Origin: Streptomyces sp.
GTDB lineage: Bacteria; Actinomycetota; Actinomycetes; Streptomycetales; Streptomycetaceae
Assembly: GCF_031181705.1 (NCBI RefSeq)
Contig: NZ_JAPSKN010000043.1
Location: 1-32,634, forward strand
Reading direction: 5' to 3'
DNA: 32,634 nucleotides
Translations under genes and position numbers: made by a program
Shown: one piece after another, positions 7,910-15,771 of the stretch
Layout of the letters: every line of letters starts with the position of its first letter
Numbering within the stretch: the first letter of the stretch is position 1
The notes under the pieces: model-generated
Databases searched by the model: none
Seen by the model: only the letters and a program-made list of their open reading frames with translations
Told to the model about the DNA's origin: nothing

Positions 7910-7930
7910 CTTGACATCGCGTCTGTCAAG
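7910..7930. promoter_or_regulatory. Probable autoregulatory operator of the XRE regulator
   Basis: CTTGACA and TGTCAAG form perfect 7-bp arms around a 7-base spacer, ending 15 bases before the XRE start codon. Its left arm also contains a TTGACA -35-like hexamer. A TACGCT -10-like hexamer at 7890-7895 could start transcription ahead of the repeat, placing the operator in the leader. The 14-bp centre-to-centre geometry fits a dimeric HTH protein; binding by the adjacent regulator is inferred. Confidence 0.55.
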
Positions 7931-7945
7931 AAAAGGAGTTGCCGC

Positions 7946-8770
7946 ATGGACCCGCGTCGCACGCCTCGAACGCTGCGGGAGAAGTACGGGGAGGAACTGC
8001 GACTGAGGCGATCGGCCGCGCGCCTCACCCAGGAGGAACTGGGGGAACAGGTCGTGTGCTCCTCCACGCTGATCAGCCACTTCGAGGCCGGGAGGCGGCT
8101 GCCGAAGCCCGATGACGCCCGGCGGATCGACCGGGCGCTGGGGACGGACGGGTTCTTCGCGCGGTGGCTGGAGGATCTGGAGAACAAGTACGACCCCCGC
8201 TTCGCTGCCGCCGCCGAACTGGAACAACACGCGGTGCTGATCCAGCAGTTCGCGCTGGCGTTGGTCCCTGGCCTGCTGCAGACACCTGACTACGCCCGGG
8301 CTGTGTTCGCGGCTTACCGCCCCGACACCACACACCAGGAACTTGACAGGCAAGTTGTCATTCGAACAGAGCGTGCCCGCATCCTCGACGGGCCGTCGGC
8401 TCCGGTCATCTGGACGCTTCTCGACGAGGCCGTGCTGCGACGTGCCGTCGGTGGCCCGCAGGTCATGGCAGAACAACTGCGCAAGATCGCGGACTTGGCC
8501 GACGCACGCCGGATCCGGCTGCACGTCCTTCCGCACCGCGTCGGTGCGCATCCGCTCATGGAGAGCCTGCTGACCCTGATGAGCTTCGAGGACTCCGCCC
8601 CGGTGGCCTATGTCGACGCGTTCCAGACCGGACGTCTGATGGACGATCCGGCGCTGGTGAGGGCCTGCCAGACGGCCTACGCTCTGGCCCTGAGCGACGC
8701 GTTGTCGCAGCAGGAGTCACTGGCCCTCGTCAGGTCGGCAGCAGAGGATCACACGCATGATCAGCAGTGA
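7946..8770 (+). CDS. XRE-family regulator with DUF5753 (WhiJ/Scr1-type)
   Basis: This 274-aa protein has an N-terminal XRE helix-turn-helix (residues about 14-70: LREKYGEELRLRRSAARLTQ, then EELGEQVVCSSTLISHFEAGRRLPKPDDARRID) and a DUF5753 domain over the rest (LIQQFALALVPGLLQTPDYARAVF; WTLLDEAVLRRAVGG; VLPHRVGAHPLMESLLTLMSF). Streptomyces carry many paralogues, including WhiJ, paired with DUF397 proteins, and databases name them toxin-antitoxin-like regulators. The ATG at 7946 has AAAAGGAG in front. Its end overlaps the DUF397 gene by 14 bases. It likely represses its own promoter through the inverted repeat at 7910-7930 and may be relieved by its partner. Confidence 0.9.
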   Translation: MDPRRTPRTLREKYGEELRLRRSAARLTQEELGEQVVCSSTLISHFEAGRRLPKPDDARRIDRALGTDGFFARWLEDLENKYDPRFAAAAELEQHAVLIQQFALALVPGLLQTPDYARAVFAAYRPDTTHQELDRQVVIRTERARILDGPSAPVIWTLLDEAVLRRAVGGPQVMAEQLRKIADLADARRIRLHVLPHRVGAHPLMESLLTLMSFEDSAPVAYVDAFQTGRLMDDPALVRACQTAYALALSDALSQQESLALVRSAAEDHTHDQQ

Positions 8771-8957
8771 GCACACCGGGTGGTTCAAGTCCAGCTACAG
8801 CGGCGGTAGCCAAGCCGAGTGCCTCGAAGTCGCCCCCGGCCGCACCACCGTCCCCGTCCGCGACAGCAAGTCCACCGACGGCCCGGCCCTGCGTTTCTCA
8901 GCCGGTGGCTGGAGCGCCTTCGTAACCGCCGTAAAGGAAGGCCACATCAAGGGCTGA
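8757..8957 (+). CDS. DUF397 protein, partner of the XRE regulator
   Basis: A 66-aa DUF397 protein. Hallmarks are WFKSSYSGGSQAECLEVAP near the N-terminus, VPVRDSKSTDGPALRFSAGGWSAFV in the second half and a short polar tail. Members accompany WhiJ-like XRE proteins and are proposed to bind them and modulate DNA binding; toxin-like roles have also been suggested. The ATG lies within the last codons of the regulator (14-base overlap), which keeps the two proteins in step. The assignment to family is firm; its biological role here is unknown. Confidence 0.9.
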   Translation: MISSEHTGWFKSSYSGGSQAECLEVAPGRTTVPVRDSKSTDGPALRFSAGGWSAFVTAVKEGHIKG

Positions 8958-8979
8958 CGCGGCTGTCACACCCCACGGG

Positions 8980-8985
8980 TACGGT
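8980..8985 (+). promoter_or_regulatory. -10-like box for a leaderless helicase transcript
   Basis: TACGGT fits the TAnnnT -10 pattern and ends six bases before the ATG at 8992. There is no Shine-Dalgarno sequence in front of that ATG. Together this suggests transcription starting at or next to the start codon. No strong -35 is visible. Confidence 0.4.
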
Positions 8986-8991
8986 CGGATC

Positions 8992-11280
8992 ATGCCCAAC
9001 CGGACGGGGAACTCCATCGCCGCAGAGGAGCCGCGAAGGCTCGCCGTGCTCGAAGGCGTCCTGGAGCGCATCACGTACGCCAACGAGGAGAACGGCTACA
9101 CGGTCGCCCGGGTCGACACCGGCAGAGGCGCCGGCGACCTGCTCACGGTCGTCGGAGCGCTGCTCGGCGCCCAGGTCGGCGAGTCCCTGCGCATGGAGGG
9201 CCGCTGGGGCTCCCACCCCCAGTACGGCAAGCAGTTCCACGTGGAGAACTACACGACGGTCCTGCCGGCCACCGTCCAGGGCATCCGCCGCTACCTCGGC
9301 TCGGGCCTGGTCAAGGGCATCGGCCCGGTCTTCGCCGACCGCATCACCCAGCACTTCGGCACGGACACCCTGAAGATCATCGAGGAGGAGCCCGAGCGGC
9401 TCGTCGAGGTCCCCGGCCTCGGCCCCAAGCGGACCAAGAAGATCGCCGACGCCTGGGAGGAGCAGAAGGCCATCAAGGAGGTCATGCTCTTCCTCCAGAC
9501 GGTCGAGGTCTCCACGTCCATCGCCGTGCGCATCTACAAGAAGTACGGCGACGCCTCCATCTCCGTGGTGAAGAACCAGCCCTACCGGCTCGCGGCCGAC
9601 GTCTGGGGCATCGGCTTCCTCACCGCCGACAGGATCGCCCAGTCCGTCGGCATCCCGCACGACAGCCCCGAGCGCGTCAAGGCGGGCCTGCAGTACGCCC
9701 TGTCCCAGGCCACCGACCAGGGCAACTGCTACCTCCCCGAGGAGCGGCTGATCGCGGACGCCGTGAAGCTGCTCCAGGTCGACACCGGGCTCGTCATCGA
9801 GTGCCTCGCGGAACTGGCCGAGGTCCCCGAGGACGGCGGCGACCCCGGGGTGGTCCGCGAGAAGGTCCCCGGCCCCGACGGCGGCTCGGAGCCGGTCACC
9901 GCCGTCTACCTCGTCCCCTTCCACCGCGCCGAACTCTCCCTGTCCGCCCAGCTGCTGCGCCTGTTGCGCACCGACGAGGACCGGATGCCGGGCTTCCGGA
10001 CCGTCGCCTGGGACAAGGCGCTGGGCTGGCTGAAGGGACGTACGGGCACCGAGCTGGCCCCCGAGCAGGAGGCCGCCGTCAAGCTGGCGCTGAGCGAGAA
10101 GGTCGCCGTCCTCACCGGCGGCCCCGGCTGCGGCAAGTCCTTCACGGTCCGCTCGATCGTCGAGCTGGCCCGCGCCAAGAACGCCAAGGTCGTGCTCGCC
10201 GCCCCGACCGGCCGGGCCGCCAAGCGCCTGTCCGAGCTCACCGGCGCCGAGGCCTCCACGGTCCACCGCCTGCTGGAGCTCAGGCCCGGCGGCGACGCGG
10301 CCTACGACCGGGACCGCCCGCTGGAGGCCGACCTGGTGGTCGTCGACGAGGCCTCCATGCTCGACCTGCTCCTCGCCAACAAACTGGTCAAGGCCGTGCC
10401 GCCCGGGGCGCACCTGCTGTTCGTCGGGGACGTGGACCAGCTGCCCAGCGTCGGCGCGGGCGAGGTCCTGCGCGACCTCCTGGCCGACGGCAGCCCGATC
10501 CCGGCCGTCCGCCTCACCCGGGTCTTCCGCCAGGCCCAGCAGTCCGGCGTCGTCACCAACGCCCACCGCATCAACGCCGGGCAGCACCCCGTCACGGACG
10601 GCATGAAGGACTTCTTCCTCTTCGTCGAGGACGACACGGAGGCCGCCGGACGGCTCACGGTGGACGTGGCGGCCCGGCGCATTCCGGCCAAGTTCGGGCT
10701 CGACCCGCGCCGGGACGTCCAGGTGCTCGCCCCCATGCACCGCGGCCCGGCCGGCGCGGGCACGCTGAACGGCCTGCTCCAGCAGGCGGTGACCCCGGGC
10801 CGCCCCGACGTGCCCGAGAAGAGGTTCGGCGGCCGGGTCTTCCGCGTCGGCGACAAGGTCACCCAGATTCGCAACAATTACGAGAAGGGCAAGAACGGTG
10901 TCTTCAACGGCACCGTCGGCGTGGTCACCGCACTCGACCCGGTCGACCAGCGCCTGACGGTGCTGACGGACGAGGACGAGGAGGTCCCCTACGACTTCGA
11001 CGAGCTCGACGAGCTGGCTCACGCCTACGCCGTGACGATCCACCGCTCGCAGGGCAGCGAGTACCCGGCGGTCGTCATCCCGGTCACCACGGGCGCCTGG
11101 ATGATGCTCCAGCGCAACCTGCTCTACACGGCCGTCACGCGGGCCAAGCGGCTGGTCGTCCTCGTCGGTTCGCGCAAGGCGATCGGCCAGGCGGTGCGCA
11201 CGGTTTCGGCGGGCCGCAGGTGCACGGCTCTCGACTTCCGGCTCGCCGGACTGAAAAATGATCGATCAAACGAGTCGTGA
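8992..11280 (+). CDS. RecD2-like ATP-dependent DNA helicase
   Basis: The 762-aa protein is a superfamily 1B helicase of the RecD2 type, found in bacteria without needing RecBC. It has an N-terminal OB-like segment, tandem helix-hairpin-helix regions (IRRYLGSGLVKGIGPVFADRI; LVEVPGLGPKRTKKIADAW; DVWGIGFLTADRIAQSVG), Walker A GGPGCGKSF (about 376-384), Walker B VVVDEASM (about 448-455), motif III GDVDQLPSVGAGEVL, and C-terminal motifs VTIHRSQGSEYP and LLYTAVTRAK. It would unwind 5'-tailed DNA in repair or replication restart. The ATG at 8992 is the only start consistent with the family N-terminus. There is no good ribosome binding site, but a -10-like box lies directly upstream. Confidence 0.9.
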   Translation: MPNRTGNSIAAEEPRRLAVLEGVLERITYANEENGYTVARVDTGRGAGDLLTVVGALLGAQVGESLRMEGRWGSHPQYGKQFHVENYTTVLPATVQGIRRYLGSGLVKGIGPVFADRITQHFGTDTLKIIEEEPERLVEVPGLGPKRTKKIADAWEEQKAIKEVMLFLQTVEVSTSIAVRIYKKYGDASISVVKNQPYRLAADVWGIGFLTADRIAQSVGIPHDSPERVKAGLQYALSQATDQGNCYLPEERLIADAVKLLQVDTGLVIECLAELAEVPEDGGDPGVVREKVPGPDGGSEPVTAVYLVPFHRAELSLSAQLLRLLRTDEDRMPGFRTVAWDKALGWLKGRTGTELAPEQEAAVKLALSEKVAVLTGGPGCGKSFTVRSIVELARAKNAKVVLAAPTGRAAKRLSELTGAEASTVHRLLELRPGGDAAYDRDRPLEADLVVVDEASMLDLLLANKLVKAVPPGAHLLFVGDVDQLPSVGAGEVLRDLLADGSPIPAVRLTRVFRQAQQSGVVTNAHRINAGQHPVTDGMKDFFLFVEDDTEAAGRLTVDVAARRIPAKFGLDPRRDVQVLAPMHRGPAGAGTLNGLLQQAVTPGRPDVPEKRFGGRVFRVGDKVTQIRNNYEKGKNGVFNGTVGVVTALDPVDQRLTVLTDEDEEVPYDFDELDELAHAYAVTIHRSQGSEYPAVVIPVTTGAWMMLQRNLLYTAVTRAKRLVVLVGSRKAIGQAVRTVSAGRRCTALDFRLAGLKNDRSNES

Positions 11281-11334
11281 AGGTCACAGAGCACTTCCGG
11301 AAGGGGGAGGCAGGGGGCAGGATGGGCAAGTTGG

Positions 11335-11349
11335 CGGCACTCAGTGCCG
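11335..11349. promoter_or_regulatory. 15-bp palindrome upstream of citA
   Basis: CGGCACT and AGTGCCG form perfect arms around one C, about 110 bases before the citA start in a 178-bp gap. A regulator site for citrate synthase is possible; no family assignment can be made from the sequence. Confidence 0.35.
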
Positions 11350-11458
11350 TCAGTAGGCCCGATGGTCGACCCCGAGTGCACTCTCCTGAGCCAAGTGGGG
11401 GATGGTAGAGACAGTCAGGGCACCTCGAAGATGAGGCACAACGTCGGTGAGGGAAGAC

Positions 11459-12748
11459 GTGAGCGACAACTCTGTAGTACTGCGGTACGGCGACGGCGAG
11501 TACACCTACCCGGTGATCGACAGCACCGTCGGTGACAAGGGCTTCGACATCGGAAAGCTCCGCGCCCAGACCGGTCTGGTGACGCTGGACAGCGGTTACG
11601 GCAACACCGCCGCGTACAAATCCGCCATTACCTACCTGGACGGCGAAGCGGGCATCCTGCGGTACCGCGGCTACCCGATCGAGCAGCTGGCCGAGCGCTC
11701 CACCTTCCTGGAGGTCGCCTACCTGCTGATCAACGGCGAGCTGCCGACGGTCGACCAGCTCTCGGCGTTCAAGAACGACATCACGCAGCACACCCTGCTG
11801 CACGAGGACGTCAAGAACTTCTACAAGGGCTTCCCGCGCGACGCCCACCCGATGGCCATGCTTTCCTCGGTCGTCTCGGCGCTGTCCACGTTCTACCAGG
11901 ACAGCCACAACCCGTTCGACGAGCGCCAGCGCAACCTCTCCACGATCCGCCTGCTCGCCAAGCTCCCGACCATCGCGGCGTACGCGTACAAGAAGTCGAT
12001 CGGTCACCCGTTCGTCTACCCGCGCAACGACCTCGGCTACGTCGAGAACTTCCTCCGCATGACCTTCTCGGTCCCCGCGCAGGAGTACGAGCTCGACCCG
12101 ACCGTGGTCTCCGCGCTCGACAAGCTGCTGATCCTGCACGCGGACCACGAGCAGAACTGCTCGACCTCCACGGTCCGCCTGGTCGGCTCCTCGCAGGCGA
12201 ACATGTTCGCCTCGATCTCCGCCGGCATCAACGCCCTGTGGGGTCCGCTGCACGGTGGCGCCAACCAGTCCGTGCTGGAGATGCTGGAGGGCATCCGCGA
12301 CTCCGGCGGTGACGTCGACTCCTTCATCCGCAAGGTGAAGAACAAGGAGGACGGCGTCCGCCTGATGGGCTTCGGCCACCGGGTCTACAAGAACTTCGAC
12401 CCGCGCGCCAAGATCATCAAGGCCGCCGCGCACGATGTGCTGTCCGCCCTCGGCAAGTCCGACGAGCTGCTGGACATCGCGCTGAAGCTGGAGGAGCACG
12501 CGCTCTCCGACGACTACTTCGTCTCGCGCAGCCTCTACCCGAACGTCGACTTCTACACCGGCCTGATCTACCGGGCCATGGGCTTCCCGACCGAGATGTT
12601 CACGGTCCTGTTCGCCCTCGGCCGGCTGCCGGGCTGGATCGCCCAGTGGCACGAGATGATCAAGGAGCCGGGCTCCCGCATCGGCCGCCCGCGCCAGATC
12701 TACACGGGCGTCATCGAGCGCGACTTCGTTCCCGTCGAGGAGCGCTGA
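11459..12748 (+). CDS. citA: Citrate synthase CitA
   Basis: The 429-aa enzyme condenses oxaloacetate with acetyl-CoA to citrate, the first step of the TCA cycle. Family landmarks include the N-terminal beta-rich region (LRYGDGEYTYPVIDSTVGDKG), LHADHEQNCSTSTVRLVGSS with the first active-site histidine, LWGPLHGGANQSVLEMLE with the second, MGFGHRVYKNFDPRAKI with the arginine-adjacent histidine, and NVDFYTGLIYRAMGFP with the catalytic aspartate. I choose the GTG at 11459 because GAGGGA sits at the right distance; an in-frame GTG at 11447 would place that site inside the gene. A GC-rich hairpin terminator follows. This is a near-complete match to actinobacterial type I-length enzymes. Confidence 0.96.
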   Translation: MSDNSVVLRYGDGEYTYPVIDSTVGDKGFDIGKLRAQTGLVTLDSGYGNTAAYKSAITYLDGEAGILRYRGYPIEQLAERSTFLEVAYLLINGELPTVDQLSAFKNDITQHTLLHEDVKNFYKGFPRDAHPMAMLSSVVSALSTFYQDSHNPFDERQRNLSTIRLLAKLPTIAAYAYKKSIGHPFVYPRNDLGYVENFLRMTFSVPAQEYELDPTVVSALDKLLILHADHEQNCSTSTVRLVGSSQANMFASISAGINALWGPLHGGANQSVLEMLEGIRDSGGDVDSFIRKVKNKEDGVRLMGFGHRVYKNFDPRAKIIKAAAHDVLSALGKSDELLDIALKLEEHALSDDYFVSRSLYPNVDFYTGLIYRAMGFPTEMFTVLFALGRLPGWIAQWHEMIKEPGSRIGRPRQIYTGVIERDFVPVEER

Positions 12749-12766
12749 GCCGCAGTACCGCTTCGG

Positions 12767-12797
12767 GCCCCCGTATCCGCGTGCCGGGTGCGGGGGC
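12767..12797. terminator. citA terminator hairpin
   Basis: GCCCCCG (12767-12773) pairs with CGGGGGC (12791-12797) and is followed by TTTCG on the plus strand, 19 bases after the citA stop. The T-tract is short, as usual in Streptomyces. It may also act on the minus strand. Confidence 0.6.
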
Positions 12798-12831
12798 TTT
12801 CGCGTACCCGGCACGGCGGCGGACACATAAA

Positions 12832-13060
12832 GAAGGCGCCCCGGAGCGCCGGTCCCCCCACGGGCCGACGACCAGGGCGCCTTCCCAGTCCCGGTTCGGA
12901 TTCCCCCCACGGGATCCGGCCGGGCGTCTGTGAGGACAGCGCCTGAACCGCTGTTGAGCAGAGCGAGCAAAACTCGCCGTAGTGCTGGTGGGTGCGATCT
13001 GCCGGGACAGCGCACGTCCGGAAGGGCCGCTCAAAGCTTCCCGGTGTACGTGCCCCGGCA
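12832..13060 (-). ncRNA. Candidate structured small RNA in the citA-copA gap
   Basis: The stretch packs several hairpins in 230 bases. H1 (arms 12832-12841 and 12875-12884, 10 bp perfect) is followed on the minus strand by TTTAT, so it can end a minus-strand transcript. H2 (12890-12924) nests CCCGG/CCGGG outside CGGAT/ATCCG. H3 (12923-12943) pairs GGCG/CGCC and CTGT/ACAG. H4 (12963-12977) is GCGAG/CTCGC. The loops of H1 and H2 share the same 11 bases CCCCCCACGGG (12854-12864 and 12903-12913). No convincing protein gene covers it. Strand is inferred from the terminator; a plus-strand RNA derived from the citA 3' region is the alternative. I dimly recall a small RNA reported downstream of citA in S. 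coelicolor but cannot verify it. Confidence 0.38.
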
Positions 13061-13063
13061 ACG

Positions 13064-13105
13064 CTCCCCCAAGCTCTCACTCCGTTCGAGCAGGGAGGTA
13101 CCCCC
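13064..13105. repeat. Streptomyces intergenic hairpin repeat
   Basis: The unit starts CTCCCCCAAGCTCTCACTCC and ends CAGGGAGGTACCCCC, with internal pairing CTCCC (13064-13068) to GGGAG (13093-13097) and GCTC (13073-13076) to GAGC (13088-13091). It matches, from memory, a short dispersed repeat frequent between Streptomyces genes. Its function is unknown; it could stabilise or end transcripts. Confidence 0.5.
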
Positions 13106-13124
13106 AGCCGGAGACGTCCCCCAA

Positions 13125-13172
13125 GACATCTCCAGATGTCGGATCGCGCCCCCCAAGACGCTCTCCGACATC
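13125..13172. promoter_or_regulatory. Two mutually exclusive hairpins
   Basis: GACATCT (13125-13131) pairs perfectly with AGATGTC (13134-13140), and the overlapping GATGTCGG (13135-13142) pairs perfectly with CCGACATC (13165-13172). Only one stem can form at a time, the geometry of an RNA switch or attenuator. No obvious target gene follows on either strand: citA ends before it and copA ends after it. The 12749-13395 gap otherwise holds the features listed around this entry and no gene I can defend. Confidence 0.4.
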
Positions 13173-13230
13173 GTCAACTTAGACCCTCGAACCCCTTCGA
13201 TGGTTACGTTCACATCACTGTGATCTGCGT

Positions 13231-13261
13231 CTCTTGCGTATGTCCGTTAGGTACGCAAGAG
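13231..13261. terminator. 10-bp perfect inverted repeat in the citA-copA gap
   Basis: CTCTTGCGTA (13231-13240) and TACGCAAGAG (13252-13261) flank an 11-base loop. It lacks a T-tract on both strands, so it is either a factor-dependent stop or 3' stabiliser, or an operator. Confidence 0.35.
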
Positions 13262-13360
13262 CCTGGATATGCCGCTCGGGGCTCAAGCGTAAGGATGATG
13301 CGCGAGCCTTGTGAAGAGCTTATGTGAGCCGGGCCCGGGACTCCAGAGGGGCTCATATCG

Positions 13361-13375
13361 CGTTCGCCGCGAACG
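13361..13375. terminator. Possible copA terminator hairpin
   Basis: CGTTCGC and GCGAACG flank a single C, 20 bases after the copA stop on the minus strand. A second pairing, ATGTGAGCC (13322-13330) with GGCTCATAT (13350-13358), follows immediately. No T-run is present. Confidence 0.35.
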
Positions 13376-13395
13376 TGGGGTGAATTGGGGCTACT

Positions 13396-15633
13396 TCACC
13401 GGAATGTCCGCAGTCGGAGACTGTTCGTGACGACGAAGACGGAGGAGAAGGCCATCGCGGCCCCCGCGATCATGGGGTTCAGCAGCCCGGCGGCGGCCAG
13501 CGGCAGCGCGGCCACGTTGTAGCCGAAGGCCCAGACGAGATTGCCCTTGATCGTGGCCAGGGTCCGGCGGGACAGCCGGATCGCGTCCGCCGCCACCCGC
13601 AGGTCACCGCGGACCAGCGTCAGATCGCCCGCCTCGATCGCCGCGTCCGTGCCGGTGCCCAGGGCCAGGCCCAGGTCGGCGGTGGCCAGCGCGGCCGCGT
13701 CGTTGACGCCGTCACCGACCATGGCCACGACCCGGCCCTCGGCCTGCAGCCGCCGCACGGCCGCGACCTTGTCCTCGGGCAGGACCTCCGCGACCACCCG
13801 GTCGATCCCCACGCGCTCGGCGACCGCCTCGGCCACCGCCCGGTTGTCCCCGGTCAGCAGCACCGGCGTGAGCCCCAGCGCGCGCAGTTCCCGCACCGCC
13901 CGGGCGCTGGTCTCCTTGACCGCGTCCGCCACGGCCAGCACGGCCCGTGCCGTCCCGTCCCAGCCGACGGGTACGGCCGTGTACCCGGCCCGCTCGGCCT
14001 CCTCCCGTGCGCGGGCCAGCTCCGGCGGCAGGTCGTCGAAGAGCCGCCCCACGGCGACCTCGCGGCCCTCCACCCGCCCGCGTGCCCCCCGCCCGGGGAC
14101 GTTGACGAAGTCCGCGACCTCCGGGAGCCGTCCGGCCCGCTCCTCGGCGCCCAGGGCGATCGCCCGGGCCACGGGGTGCTCGGAGGCGTGCTCGACGGCC
14201 CCGGCGAGGCGCAGCACCTCCTTCTCGTCGGCCCCCTCGGCGAGGTGGACCTCCTGGAGGGTCATCCGGCCGGTGGTGACCGTGCCCGTCTTGTCCAGGA
14301 CGACCGTGTCGATCCTTCGCGTGGACTCCAGCACCTCCGGGCCCTTGATGAGAATGCCGAGCTGGGCGCCCCGGCCCGTGCCCACCATCAGCGCGGTCGG
14401 GGTGGCCAGGCCCAGCGCGCACGGGCAGGCGATGATCAGCACCGCGACGGCCGCCGTGAAGGCGGCGACGCCGTCACCGGTCAGCCCGAGCCACGTCCCG
14501 GCCGTGGCGGCCGCGATCAGCAGCACGACCGGCACGAAGATGCCGGAGATCCGGTCGGCGAGCCGCTGCACCTCGGCCTTGCCGTTCTGCGCGTCCTCCA
14601 CCAGCTTCGCCATCCGCGAGAGCTGCGTGTCGGCGCCGACCCGGGTGGCCTCGACGACGAGCCGGCCGCCCGCGTTGACCGTCGCGCCCGTGACCGTGTC
14701 CCCGGCCGCCACGTCCACCGGCACCGACTCGCCGGTCAGCATCGAGACGTCCACCGCGGAGGCGCCCTCGACGACCGTCCCGTCGGTGGCGATCTTCTCG
14801 CCGGGCCGTACGACGAACCGGTCGCCGACGGCCAGCCGCTGTGCCGGGATCAGCACCTCGCGGCCGTCGCGCAGGACGGCCACCTCCTTGGCGCCCAGTT
14901 CCATCAGCGCCTTCAGGGCCGCTCCCGCCCGGCGCTTGGAACGGGCCTCCAGATAGCGGCCCAGCAGGATGAAGGCCGTGACGCCGGAGGCGACCTCCAG
15001 GTAGATCGAGGAGGCGCCGTCCCCGCGCGAGACGGTGAACTCGAAGGGGTGTCGCATGCCCGGCATGCCCGCGTCGCCGAGGAACAGCGCCCACAGGGAC
15101 CAGCCGAACGCGGCCAGCGTGCCCAGGGAGACCAGCGTGTCCATGGTGGCGGCGCCGTGCCGGGCGTTCGTCCAGGCCGCGCGGTGGAAGGGCAGTCCGC
15201 CCCAGACGACGACCGGGGCGGCGAGGGTGAGCGAGAGCCACTGCCAGTTGTCGAACTGCAGCGCCGGGACCATCGCCGGCAGGATCACCGGGACGGCGAG
15301 GGCGGCGGAGACGACGAGACGCCGGCGCAGCGCCGACAGTTCGGGGTCCTCCTCGGCCGCGGGCGCGTCCTCGCGCGGCGGCGCGGGCTCCTCGGCGGTG
15401 TACCCGGTCTTCACGACGGTGGCGATCAGATCGGCGACCTCGGTGCCCGCCGGGTAGGTGACCCGGGCCTTCTCCGTCGCGTAGTTCACCGTGGCCGTGA
15501 CGCCGTCCATGCGGTTGAGCTTCTTCTCGACGCGGGCCGCGCAGGAGGCGCAGGTCATTCCGCCGATGAGCAGCTCGACCTCGGCGAGGGCCGGCTCGCG
15601 GTCCGCCGGCGCCTTGGCGGTGGTGCTGGTCAT
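13396..15633 (-). CDS. copA: Copper-exporting P-type ATPase CopA
   Basis: The 745-aa protein is a P1B-1 ATPase that exports Cu(I) across the cell membrane. It has one N-terminal heavy-metal domain with GGMTCASC (residues 24-31), an actuator domain with [11 protein letters not shown], the membrane metal site CPC (near 404, [15 protein letters not shown]), the phosphorylation site DKTGTVT (near 445), nucleotide-binding HP (EHPVARAI) and the hinge [20 protein letters not shown] (near 640). The final helices include [20 protein letters not shown], the NAAL/MxS type region. The ATG at 15633 has GAGGAC in front. It follows copZ by 138 bases that contain a hairpin. Specificity for copper rather than silver or gold is by family. 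Confidence 0.94.
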   Translation of the reverse strand: MTSTTAKAPADREPALAEVELLIGGMTCASCAARVEKKLNRMDGVTATVNYATEKARVTYPAGTEVADLIATVVKTGYTAEEPAPPREDAPAAEEDPELSALRRRLVVSAALAVPVILPAMVPALQFDNWQWLSLTLAAPVVVWGGLPFHRAAWTNARHGAATMDTLVSLGTLAAFGWSLWALFLGDAGMPGMRHPFEFTVSRGDGASSIYLEVASGVTAFILLGRYLEARSKRRAGAALKALMELGAKEVAVLRDGREVLIPAQRLAVGDRFVVRPGEKIATDGTVVEGASAVDVSMLTGESVPVDVAAGDTVTGATVNAGGRLVVEATRVGADTQLSRMAKLVEDAQNGKAEVQRLADRISGIFVPVVLLIAAATAGTWLGLTGDGVAAFTAAVAVLIIACPCALGLATPTALMVGTGRGAQLGILIKGPEVLESTRRIDTVVLDKTGTVTTGRMTLQEVHLAEGADEKEVLRLAGAVEHASEHPVARAIALGAEERAGRLPEVADFVNVPGRGARGRVEGREVAVGRLFDDLPPELARAREEAERAGYTAVPVGWDGTARAVLAVADAVKETSARAVRELRALGLTPVLLTGDNRAVAEAVAERVGIDRVVAEVLPEDKVAAVRRLQAEGRVVAMVGDGVNDAAALATADLGLALGTGTDAAIEAGDLTLVRGDLRVAADAIRLSRRTLATIKGNLVWAFGYNVAALPLAAAGLLNPMIAGAAMAFSSVFVVTNSLRLRTFR

Positions 15634-15669
15634 GTCCTCAACTCCAGGAGATGCGCGCCCGGGACGCGG

Positions 15670-15708
15670 ACGGGCCGTACGGGCCGAGGGCGGCGGCGTA
15701 CGGCCCGT
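15670..15708 (-). promoter_or_regulatory. Hairpin between copZ and copA
   Basis: ACGGGCCGTA (15670-15679) pairs perfectly with TACGGCCCGT (15699-15708). It sits between the chaperone and pump genes of one operon, so it may reduce read-through and give more chaperone than pump. No T-tract follows. Confidence 0.4.
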
Positions 15709-15771
15709 ACCCGGGTACGAGCGCCAGGACCGGCGACGGCCGGACCGGGCTGCCTGCCGGACCGGGGGGTC

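Noticed and set aside
8947..11043. A 698-residue minus-strand frame opposite the helicase
   Set aside because: The helicase reads all SF1 motifs on the plus strand; the opposite frame shows no family.
11447..11458. Alternative GTG start of citA four codons upstream
   Set aside because: The GAGGGA binding site would lie inside the gene; the GTG at 11459 has it at a normal distance and gives the family N-terminus.
12832..12943. CRISPR-like reading of the repeated 11-base CCCCCCACGGG
   Set aside because: Only two copies, 49 bases apart, each in the loop of a different hairpin; there is no spacer series and no cas gene.
12700..13080. Minus-strand frames of 116-126 residues across the citA-copA gap
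   Set aside because: They start or end inside citA or the hairpins, lack binding sites and show no protein-like composition; the region is better explained by RNA structure and repeats.
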